DNA from: Lepraria neglecta
Taxonomy: Eukaryota; Ascomycota; Lecanoromycetes; Lecanorales; Stereocaulaceae
Assembly: GCA_033220425.1 (NCBI GenBank)
Contig: CM065648.1
Location: forward strand, 3,410,001-3,474,000
Reading direction: 5' to 3'
Length of the DNA stretch: 64,000 nucleotides
Shown here one piece after another: positions 23,287 to 33,810 of this stretch; position 1 is the first letter of the stretch, and every line of letters begins with the position of its first letter. Both the position numbers and the translations under genes were made by a program. The notes below the pieces were generated by a model. That model had not been told where the DNA came from. It was given only the letters and a program-made list of their open reading frames with translations, and searched no databases.

Positions 23287-24106
23287 TCTACTATTGTGTG
23301 TATGTTGTATCTACAATCCTTTGGGTAGAAGCGTTGCGAAGTGGTCTTTACTGGAGTGGATAGTGTAGGATGGGTGGTGCACTGTTGACGGCCAAGGCTG
23401 AAGTTGATAGGGCAGGCCAAGTTTCACAACAAAACGCGTCATTGGTCACCAGGACGTTTTTCAGGCTTCACCAACCAGGTGCATGCATGGCGTGATACAG
23501 CTTGGCGGCAAAAGGCTCAAAAGACGAGTTTCAGGTAACGTTAGAGATCAATATACACCTAGTACAAATGTGTGGACCAGCTTTTGATGATAACCTTTCA
23601 GCTTCGTACTTCTATCTAGTATTACTGAACACTATAATCGACCATGCCAATGCATGCAATACCATCCCTGGCCTTCGTATCCAATCCCACCGCATGAAGA
23701 AACCCCGCCGAAGGACCAAGTTGACAGATATGATAGAGCTGATTCTGAGGACCAGGGTATATGAAGCTCTGACAGCCCCCTCACACTCTGAGCCGGACAT
23801 GAGGAAATATTGTGATCGATGTACTCGAGAGTACGAGAATGGAGGTGATGGAAGGAGTGTTGTATTTCTCAAGTCGTGCGTAGCCAGATTTCAAAGTCCA
23901 CCTCTTCTCCCCTTGACTTGTGGTCAAGGTTAAAGACGGACTTGTTACCTTCGTCACACGTGACCCTAGACGCCGTAGCCCTGATGAAACCAATACAATA
24001 GATAACGGGAGGTCCTCCGAGGGAAACCATCGACACGAGACTGGTGATAGAACGCTAAAAACAGGAAGGGAGTCATTGTCATGATTAGGGCTTCGCATCC
24101 TCGACG
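23287..24106. other. Intergenic region between CHO1 start and WSC gene end
   Basis: 820 bp have no supported gene. A plus frame at 23502-23933 is long but starts without ATG and resembles nothing known. The opposite frame at 23612-23872 likewise has no splice or family support. The region holds the CHO1 promoter and the WSC gene 3' end. Confidence 0.4.
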
Positions 24107-25105
24107 TTAAGCACCGTCGGGGTTCGTGACCTAGATTCATGTCAGCCGTGTCACTAAAATGGACACACAAGTGTTAATACCTTTAAAATTCTCCTCGAAT
24201 AATCCTGGTTGTCTGCTATGCTTCCATCACTTTGCCGCCTCTGGAACATGACTGATGGCTCCAGTCGTGAATCCGAAATTGACCCAGCAGTACTGGGTGG
24301 CTTCGGTCCGTAGCCACCCGCCAGGTTGCGATGGTACTCATCCTCAACCGCTCTCCTCTTGCGGCTCCGGAGGAAGAAAAATATGCCACCTGCGATGGCA
24401 CTAAGGGCAACTATGCCAACGACAACGCCAGCGGCGATACCAGCTTTGTTTGAGCCACTGGATGGAGCATTGGTATGGGTTGTGGTGATGACTGTCTCTT
24501 TTGCGGTGGTCTGACCTGGTGCGGTCACAACAATTGTGCTGGCTTTTGTGACCACAGATGGTGGTTCTTTTTGAGTTGGCGACGGCGTTGGTGCAGCGGC
24601 CGCTACTGAAGTAGAACTCGATGCACTTGAGTCTGAGTTGGTATCCGAGTTTGAGTTCGAACTTGAGCTCTGTACACTCCCAACGCTATTGTCTAGTCCA
24701 GTAAACTGGACAGAGAACGCATTGGGTCCTCCACCTGTAATATGGTCAGCATGCAATCTCTGAAGGTGCTGATGAAGACTTACACATATCCTGATTATAC
24801 CCATTGCAAGGCGAGCTGCACTGAGAGTCCGACACTTTGCTACCTGAAGACGGAAGTAAATCACCACAGTAGCAATTCGAACCTTGTGAAGTGGCCATCA
24901 CCGGCTTGTTCTGGTTAACACATTGTTGTTGGCAGTATCCGGGTGATTGGTAAGTATATGAACCCAGGTTTTTCATGCCACCCGATGAGGTAAAGCAGCC
25001 TTTGTAGACCAGAGGTTTCAGGCCGGAGTCTTGTCCATATACTGAGGCAAAAGCGCAGAATATGGGGAAGGCCGTCGAAACGACCTTTGATGCTGTTGAT
25101 CTCAT
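24107..25105 (-). CDS. WSC-domain cell wall stress sensor
   Basis: WSC proteins span the plasma membrane, sense cell-wall stress, and signal through Rho1 and the cell-integrity MAP kinase path. Three exons, 24784-25105, 24181-24734 and 24107-24130, give 299 residues. There is a signal peptide (1 to about 26, ending FASVYG). The WSC domain (about 33-120) has its Cys pattern: YKGCF, YCQQQC, NCYCGD, and DMCGGPNAF formed across the first intron. A Ser/Thr-rich stalk follows (about 125-200, likely O-mannosylated). The transmembrane helix is near 206-229 and is followed by RSRKRR. The cytosolic tail ends NQDYSRRILKVTNPDGA. The last seven residues come from a 24-bp micro-exon, chosen because it restores the conserved VTNPD ending. 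If the last intron is retained, the end would be VLTLVCPF. Confidence 0.93.
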
Positions 25106-26273
25106 GATGTTATAGGTATGGGAGGTAAGATGATGAAAGGTTGATGGTTGTTTGGCGGTAATAGTTATTAATCTAGGGTGAGAAAAATGGGTTAGTCCAA
25201 GTGTCTCGTAGGAGATTGCAGAATTGATTTCGAGTTTGTCCAAGATCGATGATGGCTATACCTTTGTTTTTCATTAAGTGTCGATGACTGGTCAATGACG
25301 ATTGATGTTCAAAGGTCTAATGAGCGAATTATTGACTCCCTTGTTTGCGTTGACAATGAAGGTCCCAACGTCTTTGTACCACCATGAAATTGTGCTCCGA
25401 AAGTCAACGAAGACGTCGTTTTCCGCAAAGCCGGTGCTAAAGTCGTAGAGTGAAAAAGAAGGCTGGTATTGTAGGATGATTTGCCGGTCGGGTCCCTAAT
25501 CTTCAGAGAATCAAGAACGCGTTGTTCAGAACGTCGATAACTCTAGAACTGCCAGCAGCCCGTTGTGTGTATATCGCCGAGTGCCTGTGATTGTAAAAGA
25601 ACAGTAGTGATGGGGCTGGGATGTCGCGGTCGATGTCCCTTTGGTTGATTGGAATGTAGTTGATGTGTTTCAAATTATCGCTTTGTGATCCCCTAAACGA
25701 CCCCGACAGCGTAACGAGAGTGTGCCTTGCTCGACGTAGCAAGTGTTTTCCAATGAGTGAAATCAGCAGAGGATGCTGAGAGGCAACATCATTGAGATTG
25801 ACCGATGTATCCTCCGCTCCTTTGATGGTGTGAAGATGGAACAAGAGGAGGAGGAAAATGGGAAATTACTTTTCTTGGTCTATCTTAGTTCGGCGCTAGC
25901 AAGGAGCAATCAGGCACGTCGAAGCTCGGCGAGTCCGCATTCGGCGATGGTGCGGCCACCAAGGGGAGAACGCGACTTTTTCACTTTGACTTTTCTCAAT
26001 GTTATTGCGACCTTTCACGGTCCTCACGGTCCTCACGGTCCTCACTACTTTCAACATTAGATGACAGTGTTGCTACTGAAAGACTTTCTATTGTTATCAA
26101 TGAAACCACACCACCTGACATTGCTGTACTACTACTTTTACACGGCCGTAAGCGCCCATATTTGGGCCTCGTATTTTTCCCGGGAAATATGCGACACCAC
26201 ATGGAATACGTCATTCTCTGATTTCAAATTATATGGTAGTACATGTACATCGACAAGTCCCAGGTTCAAGTCT
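25106..26273. other. Intergenic region between WSC start and CWH43 end
   Basis: About 1.2 kb without a supported gene. It holds the upstream region of the WSC gene, with CT/GA-rich patches. A small perfect direct repeat of the 9-mer GGTCCTCAC (three copies) lies at 26019-26045. Open frames on both strands lack family resemblance. Confidence 0.45.
26016..26045. repeat. Three-copy 9-bp tandem repeat
   Basis: The 9-mer CACGGTCCT is repeated three times without change. It lies about 230 bp past the CWH43 stop in the shared intergenic region. It is too short to classify. Confidence 0.8.
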
Positions 26274-29200
26274 CTAAGAGTAATATCGCGGCTCATCAAA
26301 TACATGGTATCGATGTCCTCTGACGCCCTCTCCCTTGAGCATCGCTGGGAAGCGAAGACCTTTAGGAACTTGGTCCTCACTAATGCGCTCGTCGTTACCT
26401 TCTGGTTGACCGACGATGAATTTGCCAACCTGTGATCATTTCGTTAGCATGAAGTTGAACAAAGAGAGCATTGCGTCTTACCTGAAGCTCTGTATCTGTA
26501 ATTGTCGAACGACTCACTCGGGCATATCCCGACCGCTTGATGCCCTTATACAGTATATATTCGCACCATCGATCCCAATCGTTTGGGTCGATGTCCTTCA
26601 TTCCACTCTTTTCGCCAACATAGGTGTTGTAATTACCCTCTTGAGGCTTGATGACCAAGTAGCTCATCAAAATCAACGGCCGTGGCGACTCCTTCATCAA
26701 CTTGGCCAGATACTCGGACTGGAGTCTCCTGTCCTCTGGGTCTTCCTCCTGGCCGGAATGGAAGACAACAACGTCAACGTGCTCCCCATACGCATCAAGT
26801 GTTGCGTGTATCGCGGGAGCTAATTCACCCACCGGTGACGGAAGCAAATGATGCGTCGAGTTCAAGATCGGGAATTTGGATAGGAGCGCCGCACCCCATG
26901 TATGCTTGTTCGGGCCGGGGCCGAAGTCAACGTACATTCCCAAGTCCTCGGCTAGAAATTGGGTCGTATCTCGGTTGCCCATGATGATGCGTTGGAGATC
27001 TGTCTCTAGAAGACCGATGACATCTATCTCGACCTCCTTGATCAGATCGCGGATCCGCCGCTCTGCAGACCACATATCGTTGTCGAGCGAGAAATGAATT
27101 GTCCAGATACCGGCAGTCAGGACCTTTTCGTCCTTGTGGTAAGGTGCATAGTCATTGGTGGGGAATCGTAGGTAAGAGATTGATATGGCGAGAAGCTCAA
27201 GCCCCATAAGGGCATAGAGATAATAAGACTTGAACCTGCTTGGTCCGAACTTGCTCGACCTTTGGCGTGATTTGCCACTGTTCTTAGGTTTTGCCACATT
27301 GTAGATACCAATAGTAACGAAGAACACAGTAGCCGTCATGACCCAGTCAGTATGTTCTCGTAAAAGAGGTCCCCCAGGAACAAAAGCGTAAGCGACAACC
27401 CAGACGTGGGCAAGTACCAAGATATTGTAAATCAGGAAGCCCAAGCCGAAGGCCACAGGCCCATGCCGTGTCCCTGAAGCGATGAGGGGGAAAGCGAGAG
27501 ACATCAGCTCCACGGCTGTAAGTACAGCACCTAGGTATCCGGTCCAATAGCTGTAGCTTGTGAGCAAGTAAGCTCCGACCGCGAGCCAAAAGATGCTGAT
27601 CCAATTTGCGGCCTTCTCTTGAAGCCAAATAGCGTGTACAACACCGCCAGCCATAGCCAGGAGCGTAAGCACGCCATTAGCTGCGATAGGTCCTCTGACG
27701 GGGTAGCCCTCCCACACCCAAAGGATCATGGTACTGGAATCCGATAGTAAGGAATGCAGGCCAAAGAACAAGCCGCCTAGTCCAAACCCTGCTAAAACGG
27801 CAGATCCTTGTGGGCCACCGACGCCTTCAAGGCCGCCTCTGTTATCCGTAGTCCTCCTAGTTGAGATCAGGATAGCTAATACTGCTAGGACAAAGCCAGT
27901 CTTGTTCCACCCTCCGTTCTCGGCATGCATGATGGGCCAGATGGGATTGTTGCTATAGAAAGCAAATTTCGACAGACTCGACGCGATCAAGCCAATAGTC
28001 CAGGCCAATGTTCGTGCTTCAAGGTGTTTGCTTTGAGATCTTTCGGCGTACCACGTAGCTGACCAGGCGAGACAACTCATCGAAACGCCAAATCCTACTG
28101 AGAATAGTCGGAGTTCCGGTGTTTTCACAAGATAAGCTAACAAGCCGGCGAGCGATAGGAGGTGCACGTAGCGAACATTCTTGATGATCAACGAGCGAAA
28201 GGAAGCTGAGCATAGCATGAACGGCGAGACAGTGCACATGACCATGACCTCGTAGCCTGAGATCCCCATATGCCAAAGTGGAAAATCTAATGTTTCGTTA
28301 GATTCACTGCCGCATAGTAGGGGATGTACTTACACCAAACGGTGAGCCCAAGCGACGTAAGCATCGACCAGAAGACATACTGGGGCGATTGTGAGCATTC
28401 ACAGTTATACATTACCAAGAACTTAGACTTACACCGTTGTATACGTCAGCAGCAGCGTCAATGGCTTCAGACCATGAGAAACCCGAGCCAAACACTTGGC
28501 CCGCAGGCTTGTCTTTCCTGTTATACCATTAGCTAACAAACTATGCATATTGGGTGACAGGATACATACTCTTTCTCGAGTATAGCATCGGCAACGCGAT
28601 GATCCTTACTGTTTGACAGTTTGGTCAGCCATATGCCAGTGGGAAAGCAATGTCATCCCTACATTTGCATATTTGGGAAGCCAGTAGACATACCCTCTGC
28701 TAGTCCCCTGAATGTCTCTAACCACAAGCTCGAACCCCTCAAAATCTAGGGCCGTGACAGCGTCGAAACCAACGTCTAGGAGGATCAGGGACCATTCGAA
28801 AAAAGCATAGGTTGTATAGGCTTCGAGTTGTCAGCGCACGACACAAGGTAAGAAGTATAGAGAGTTCTGACCTCCAGCAACTTTGTGGACTTTGTGTTGG
28901 ATGAAAAAGTAGATCATGGGCACTAGTGTTCCGAAAAACGAGCCGGCTATTATTTTCCTATATTTGAGGGCCCTCGGGTTTGCTTTTGGACTGAGTGCTA
29001 TGCATCCCAATGTCCAGGGTAATGTAGCCACCAGATATGATATCATGAAAATGTCATGCCAGCCATGGTCGTCTGTCGAAGTAACGTATGTCCATCCACC
29101 ACAAGTGAGCGTACGGAAAATCCCTATACCTGCCACAAACTTTGGCAACTTCGAGTCTGGTCGGGCCGTAAGAATATACCAGAGGAAGACGAGGGCAAAG

Positions 29201-29570
29201 CGAGGGCCTAAGCATGTCATGTTAGTGCTGGGGGCTAGAACGGGTTCAGGGTGCTCATGGTACCAGAAGTCATAGCAATGAAGACTTGGAAGACTGAACG
29301 TTCGGGGTATCGGTCGCCAATGGTCGAAGAGACTGAAGGGAACCATTCGTCAGGGTAGCCCTTGAATTACGTGTCAGCTTTCAGGGAAAACACCCACGCG
29401 CAGTTGGTACATACATAGTACTCGTTCTCAACGATCTTGCGGTAGTGGAGGTATAGCCCAGTGATCAATGCACCTAGGAAGGCTGCATATGCCACAACCG
29501 TATGAACCCATGCGATCCATTTTCCAGAGAAAGCTACCACCGCGTCCCCATCCTTGAGCTTGGGTGGCAT
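26274..29570 (-). CDS. CWH43: CWH43-type GPI-anchor lipid remodelling protein
   Basis: Cwh43 is a multi-span ER membrane protein that exchanges the GPI lipid moiety for ceramide, and its loss gives cell-wall defects. Nine exons: 29415-29570, 29264-29360, 28872-29207, 28694-28820, 28570-28608, 28433-28517, 28334-28379, 26482-28286 and 26274-26429. All phases agree and the product is 948 residues. The N-terminal 240 residues are the Frag1/PGAP2-like membrane domain (starting [18 protein letters not shown]). The middle holds about ten more hydrophobic helices. From about 650 the endonuclease/exonuclease/phosphatase-like domain follows ([56 protein letters not shown]). It ends with the family signature [11 protein letters not shown]. 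Length matches fungal Cwh43 (about 950). Exons 5 and 7 are very short (39 and 46 bp). Confidence 0.95.
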
Positions 29571-30431
29571 TCTGCGCCGAGGAAGTGTATTTAGGGAGGC
29601 TTTCAAGGTACCATTGAAGGAATGACAGAAGCTTGTAGAAAGCAATGGCAATGAAAGGAGTGTGTGTGGGAAATGTAGAGTATGGTACGAGTAAGCTCTC
29701 CTGAAGCAAGCTGATGGTCGGAGAGCTCGGAAAACAAATCGCGTGAGGCTGGCAGGGGCGATACTTTTGCCAAGGGCCGCTGCTTGCCCTAACCCGTTAC
29801 TACATTGGGTACTATCTGAGGAGGGTTTGGACAAAAGGCATTTACAACAGCTGCATAGCCGATCTTTTCCTTGCATATGCCAGGCAAGCTGGCCCGAGGA
29901 ACGCACAACTGGTCAGCTAGGGAGATTTGTTATGTCAATGAATGCAGGTTCGTAGGGTACGCGGCCAGGACTTTAGTCACTTCTGCGCTCTTGATAGCGA
30001 TGTCTGTGTACTTCAAAAGGAAATATGCTCGACATTTACACAATTCAAAAGCGCAAAAAGCCCAATCGCTGGCCTGAGCGGAAATACATATGGAGCTGTA
30101 ATTGAGGTTCTTGAGCCGAAAATATCTGGAAAGAAGCTTAATCTATGAGTGAGAAGCCGTCTGTTTTATTCAGAATCTATGGCTTGGTTAAGACAAAGCT
30201 ATCTGGTCGTAAGAGGACTGCCGAAGGCGAGCTGGCACGAGTCAACGTGCATCAAGGTGCTGTTGCCCCATTCGTTCTCAATCTGAGCAATCTGTGAGCT
30301 CATGTCTCAAGCAATCAAGTAGTATAGAGCCCTTACAGTCGTGATCCATTCAGCATTGACATCCTCCGTTGTGCAAAGTAGATTCTTCGAGCCAATTGTC
30401 ATGAGAACGCTGTAAGCGCCTTTCTCCCCTT
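29571..30431. promoter_or_regulatory. Intergenic region, CWH43 promoter and BUD20 3' flank
   Basis: 861 bp without a supported gene, upstream of CWH43 (minus). Open frames here either extend past the CWH43 ATG without conservation or lack a start. No repeat or RNA gene is seen. Confidence 0.45.
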
Positions 30432-30926
30432 TCACCGGCTGCCCGCACCCTCAATGTCCATTGCTGCCGGCTCATCCTCAGCTGTCGTCGACGCTTTGCT
30501 GCGCGTCCCATTGTCCGTTCTGAGGCCCACTGCAGCCTCAGCTTCCTTCTGTGAATATGGTTCTGCACGAAGAGCACGAAGCCTTTAGAAAAATCAGTAA
30601 GAAAACGTCTTGAACGTATTGCTCTAAGAAAATTAATGAGTCCAGAGAGAACAACCTTCTCTTATGATTCTTCCCTTTTCTATGTTGCACGAGACTGTTC
30701 TCGCCTTCAAACCACTTTGAACATTCCACACAGTAGAATCGACCCAACCCTGGGAGGTCTTCTGCTGGCTTGGCGGTCTTGTGCTGGGCTAAATGCTTTG
30801 ATGAGCGAAGATCAGCATGAACTTGGTCGAGGTCCCTAGTCAACGTAAAGCCATCGTTCACATATACAGAAGTGGCTTGAAATACCTCATTCTCCGCTTA
30901 GTCTTGCTGCTTCGTGTTGACCCCAT
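30432..30926 (-). CDS. BUD20: BUD20/ZNF593-type C2H2 zinc finger shuttling factor
   Basis: Bud20 rides on pre-60S ribosomal particles and helps their nuclear export. Three exons, 30886-30926, 30656-30835 and 30432-30582, give 123 residues (yeast Bud20 is 166, human ZNF593 134). The basic start MGSTRSSKTKRRMRDLDQV matches the family, as does PGLGRFYCVECSKWF. The single long-linker C2H2 finger uses Cys49, Cys52, His65 and His71 and is followed by HKRRLRAL and EPYSQKEAEAAVG, both family hallmarks. The intron at the MR|DLDQ junction (GTATTT donor) restores the conserved core. The tail is acidic and Ala-rich. It is the last intact host gene before the transposon block. Confidence 0.94.
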
Positions 30927-31246
30927 TGTCCTCAAGACAGTCCACAGACCTCACTTGGTGCGCTTTGAGTGTAAAAACACTCTTGAATTCGAGGCAGAAA
31001 CCCGGGATATGGTAAAAAATTTGGGGGTGAGAACCGTTGCGAGAAGACTGAAGCTGTTCTGGGAATGAGTAAGAATATTCTCTAACTGGCCAGACCTTTA
31101 CCAAGGCAATTCGGTGCTTGACACGCAAAACAATATTCAGAGCCTCAGAGCAACGGTTAGAAAACTTCTTGATGAACAAGCTGTAGGTATCATGAAGCTT
31201 TGACCGTGCAAATTACGATGGCAAAGTCTACCTTTGACGTGATTCG
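30927..31246. promoter_or_regulatory. BUD20 upstream region, edge of the gene-rich part
   Basis: 320 bp between the BUD20 start and the first transposon terminal repeat. No gene is seen; frames here on both strands lack family resemblance. It marks the end of the host gene series. Confidence 0.4.
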
Positions 31247-31648
31247 CTAGAAGAATTCACCCCCCCAATCGGCTGAACTGCCCTGCCGGCCAGCCATATA
31301 GGGCTGAATTTCAAATTTTTTATTGCTGCCGTCGATTTTATTGCATATTCGACCCCTTTTCGATTGAATCGACATCAACAGCCATAAAGCTTCCAACATG
31401 CCTACAGACCCTCCCCGCCTACAGAACCCCCCGAACCACCTGAACTGTCGCCGGATGAGCGTCTTGAGCTCGCCTATAAGCGCTATAAAGAAGATACGAC
31501 TGTCTCGGTTACGAAGCTTACTGGCAAATATGGTATCCCAAAAAGCACTCTACAAGGTCGAATTAATGGCGCTATATTGATAACTATACGTCAGCAGAAC
31601 CAGCAAAGGCTCTCCCCCGAAGAAGAGACAGCTATACAGATTGGATAC
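31247..31648 (+). mobile_element. 5' end of a pogo/Fot1-like DNA transposon, truncated
   Basis: The left end begins CTAGAAGAATTCACCCCC and soon has ATAGGGCTGAATTTCA and TTTTATTGCATATTCGAC, closely like the terminal repeat of the MITE at 11243. From about 31428 a frame codes for a psq-type helix-turn-helix, with SPDERLELAYKRYKED, then VTKLTGKYGIPKSTLQGRI. RQQNQQRLSPEEE follows, which is the N-terminal DNA-binding part of pogo/Fot1 transposases. The ATG at 31398 is in another frame than this domain, and a stop breaks it after LQGRINGAILI. The catalytic DDE part is missing: the element is cut off at 31648, where a solo LTR begins. Confidence 0.75.
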
Positions 31649-31851
31649 TGTCAGGGGCCTGCCTAGAGCGAGTCGATAGGGGTGAAGTATGACTAGTAGA
31701 ATATATCTAAGGAGAGAAGATAGATACATGAAGCCTGCGCGTCTTGGAGACGCGCCAAGCCGCTAGCCATGAGCGGTTATCGAACGTTCGATAACCATGC
31801 TCCATACTACGTGTATCGGCATCAACAGTAAGCAATGGCCAAGCCGTGACA
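31649..31851. mobile_element. Solo LTR of gypsy family C
   Basis: It begins TGTCAGGGGCC and ends GCCGTGACA. It is close to the two 214-bp LTRs at 33597 and 46656. No second LTR or internal part belongs to it. The flanks (GATAC and CAGCC) do not match as a target duplication and belong to two different elements, so it lies at a rearranged junction. CpA/TpG content is normal, so it has escaped RIP. Confidence 0.8.
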
Positions 31852-32003
31852 CAGCCCGACAATGGTATATTTACCTTGCAAAACTGCTGTCGGAGCTACG
31901 GTATATCCTAATAACCTCAGATCAGTCGATCTTTATCAATAACTTCGATGGTATTATAGTCATATCGCATATTGATGGAAGGTTGGAATTTCGAATCTCG
32001 GTG
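31852..32003 (+). mobile_element. Ty1/copia pol fragment (reverse transcriptase part), fossil
   Basis: A broken plus-strand relic with recognisable copia reverse-transcriptase text, for example ARQWYIYLAKLLSELRY and SDQSIFINN. It is bounded on the left by the solo LTR and on the right by the minisatellite-bearing insertion. The matching downstream part resumes near 32470. It has few breaks within this short piece. Confidence 0.65.
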
Positions 32004-32345
32004 ACGTGTCATACTTGTTGAATCATAAGCTTACATAGCCTTATATGGTGACAAAGTGCTGGCACATACGAGAGCTGGCTGTTCAGACAGTCCTGAGAGG
32101 CGAGAATGATGAGTTGGAAAAGTTTGCATGTTTCGGATGGTTCCAAGGCATTTTTGCAATGCTGTTCTCATGCTTTTCATGCCATACGCCTGTTTCATGC
32201 TTTTCATGCGATACGCCTTGTATTATGCTTCATGCGATACGCCTTGTATCATGTTTCATGCGATACGCTTGTTTCATGCTTTTCATGCGAAAAGCCTATT
32301 CTATGCGAGAGCTTGGCTATGGGGCATATATAGAGAGTTCTGCAC
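32004..32345. mobile_element. Diverged relative of the non-autonomous element at 55482, with its own minisatellite
   Basis: It shares with 55595-55725 a stretch that includes ATAAGCTTA, GAGAGCTGGCT, TTTGCATG and GGATGGTTCCA in the same order and spacing. Then, as at 55763, a minisatellite begins. Here the repeat unit is different (about 26-30 bp, core TTCATGCGATACGCC). The palindromic end is not found and the borders are uncertain. It interrupts the copia relic. Confidence 0.5.
32168..32305. repeat. Minisatellite, about 5 imperfect units of 26-30 bp
   Basis: The core TTTCATGCGATACGCCT recurs about five times, with spacer text such as TGTATCATG or TGTTTCATGC. The units are imperfect and the array is short. 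Confidence 0.75.
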
Positions 32346-32469
32346 CAAGGAGAACTCACCAAGTCAAACACTCATCTTTCAATCAATTGACATTGGGTCT
32401 TCTACTATTTGCTTCGCTCTGACACATCGATCATAGTGCCTTTACCCTTCCAATCACCTTTCTAGCTCT
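32346..32469. other. Unassigned spacer within the relic region
   Basis: A TATA-like GGCATATATAGAGAG lies just before it (about 32321-32335). It is followed by CT-rich sequence, so it may be promoter-like sequence carried by the inserted element. Nothing coding is recognised. Confidence 0.3.
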
Positions 32470-32988
32470 GCTTAGTCAGTATACCCTAAGGTGGCCTGCG
32501 CTAACAATACTATTTGGGTATTGAAGTCACGAGATAGAGCAAGCAAATTACTTTGCATGAGCCAGCAGAAATTCAGCAAGGAAATACTCAGCAAAAATGC
32601 TAAACCGACCAAAACACCTGCTAAGCAAGGAATTCGCCTTGAAAAATACGATGAGAATACCAATCTATCATTTGCTATATATTAGTGTACTCATTTTATG
32701 AGCAATCCAACTCCTGAGTATTTCAGGGCGCTATATCGGATCTGGTATTATCTGAATTATTCGAAAATTTCATCTTGAGGTTTTCCCTCAGGAATTGACT
32801 CTATAGAGCTTCATGAACGCTGATTGGGGCGGCGATTATACTACTCGCAAACCAACTACCGGCTACTTTTTCCTATTCGGGAATAGCGCGGTGTCCTGGT
32901 CGAGCAAGCTTCAAATGACAATTATCGCTTTAAAGGAGGGTATTAAAGAGAAAATCAGCCAATCGGCAATATCAATCGATTGAAATAC
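32470..32988 (+). mobile_element. Ty1/copia pol fragment (RT end and RNase H), fossil
   Basis: Broken plus-strand copia text: QQKFSKEILSKNAKPTKTP and IRLEKYDENTN from the end of the reverse transcriptase, then an RNase H part with WGGDYTTRKPTTGYFF and AVSWSSKLQ. Several breaks are present. It ends where a family A gypsy LTR starts at 32989. CpA/TpG content is near normal. Confidence 0.75.
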
Positions 32989-33395
32989 TGTTACGAACAC
33001 GTTGCGTGCTAGTATCGTATATGGATTGATTCTCAATGGGGATAGAGGTATTACCACACAAGAGGTGAAGTAGGCTTCAAGTGATTGCTAAGCGGGTCTG
33101 GTATATGATCAGATAATATATATTCAGTGCCTAGCCTAAGAGATCTATCGCATATAGTAGATACTAGATGTAAACAGAAGGTAAGAAGTAAATTGAGTAT
33201 GATGCTCCAAGTGATAAGTAAATACTCCTATATATAGTAATAGGAAGTCCCGCCAAGCGTTCTATAATCATGATGATCAATTATGATCCTGTTCATGATT
33301 AGAACGATCACTCCATGATCATAATAATCATGAACTGTCCTATCCGAAGTCCGATGTCCTTCGCGACAGTCCTATTAGAATCCATAGTTCTAATA
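32989..33395 (-). mobile_element. LTR of gypsy family A (copy A0), 407 bp
   Basis: It begins TGTTACGAACACG and ends at TAATA just before the internal sequence. The first 200 bp match the LTRs at 47829 and 54863 (shared AGCCTAAGAGATCTATCG and GATGCTCCAAGTG). Unlike those copies it keeps normal CpA/TpG. The internal sequence to its right is coded on the minus strand. Confidence 0.75.
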
Positions 33396-33596
33396 CTAGC
33401 TCCCCCCTCCAGATTTCTCGTCTCGAGAAACCATCTATCCTTTATGCCACCTCGCCGAACTACTTGATTATCAAACCCGGCCATACGCCGTAAGGAACTC
33501 TCTAGTAAGCTTGTAGAATTCATTATATATCCCTATAGTCGTTGCGTCGCTGGCAATAAGCAATGTCTGGTAGGCTCCGGATCTACCCGCTGCTCT

Positions 33597-33810
33597 TGTC
33601 AGGGGCCTGCCTAGAGCGAGTCGATAGGGGTGTAATATGACTAGAAGAACATATCTAAGGAGAGAAGATAGATACATGAAGCCTGCGCGTCTTAGAGGCG
33701 CGCCAAGCCGCTAGCCATGAGCGCTGAGCGATGATCGAACGTTCGATAACCATGCTCTATACTACGCGTATCGGTAACAACAGTAAGCAAGCAATGGCCA
33801 AGCCGTGACA
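33597..33810 (-). repeat. LTR of element C, left copy, not RIP-mutated
   Basis: 214 bp, TGTCAGGGG...GCCGTGACA. It keeps normal CpA/TpG, unlike its partner at 46656. It contains the palindrome ATCGAACGTTCGAT and a hairpin GCGTCTTAGAGGCGC. Confidence 0.85.

Noticed and set aside
23502-23933. A 143-codon plus-strand open frame
   Set aside because: It starts with TTG, has no splice context and no family resemblance, and overlaps an equally open minus frame.
26416-27311. Several frames within the CWH43 region on both strands
   Set aside because: They overlap CWH43 coding exons in other frames and have no independent support.
30636-31068. Plus-strand frames opposite and upstream of BUD20
   Set aside because: They are the antisense shadow of BUD20 exons and its promoter.
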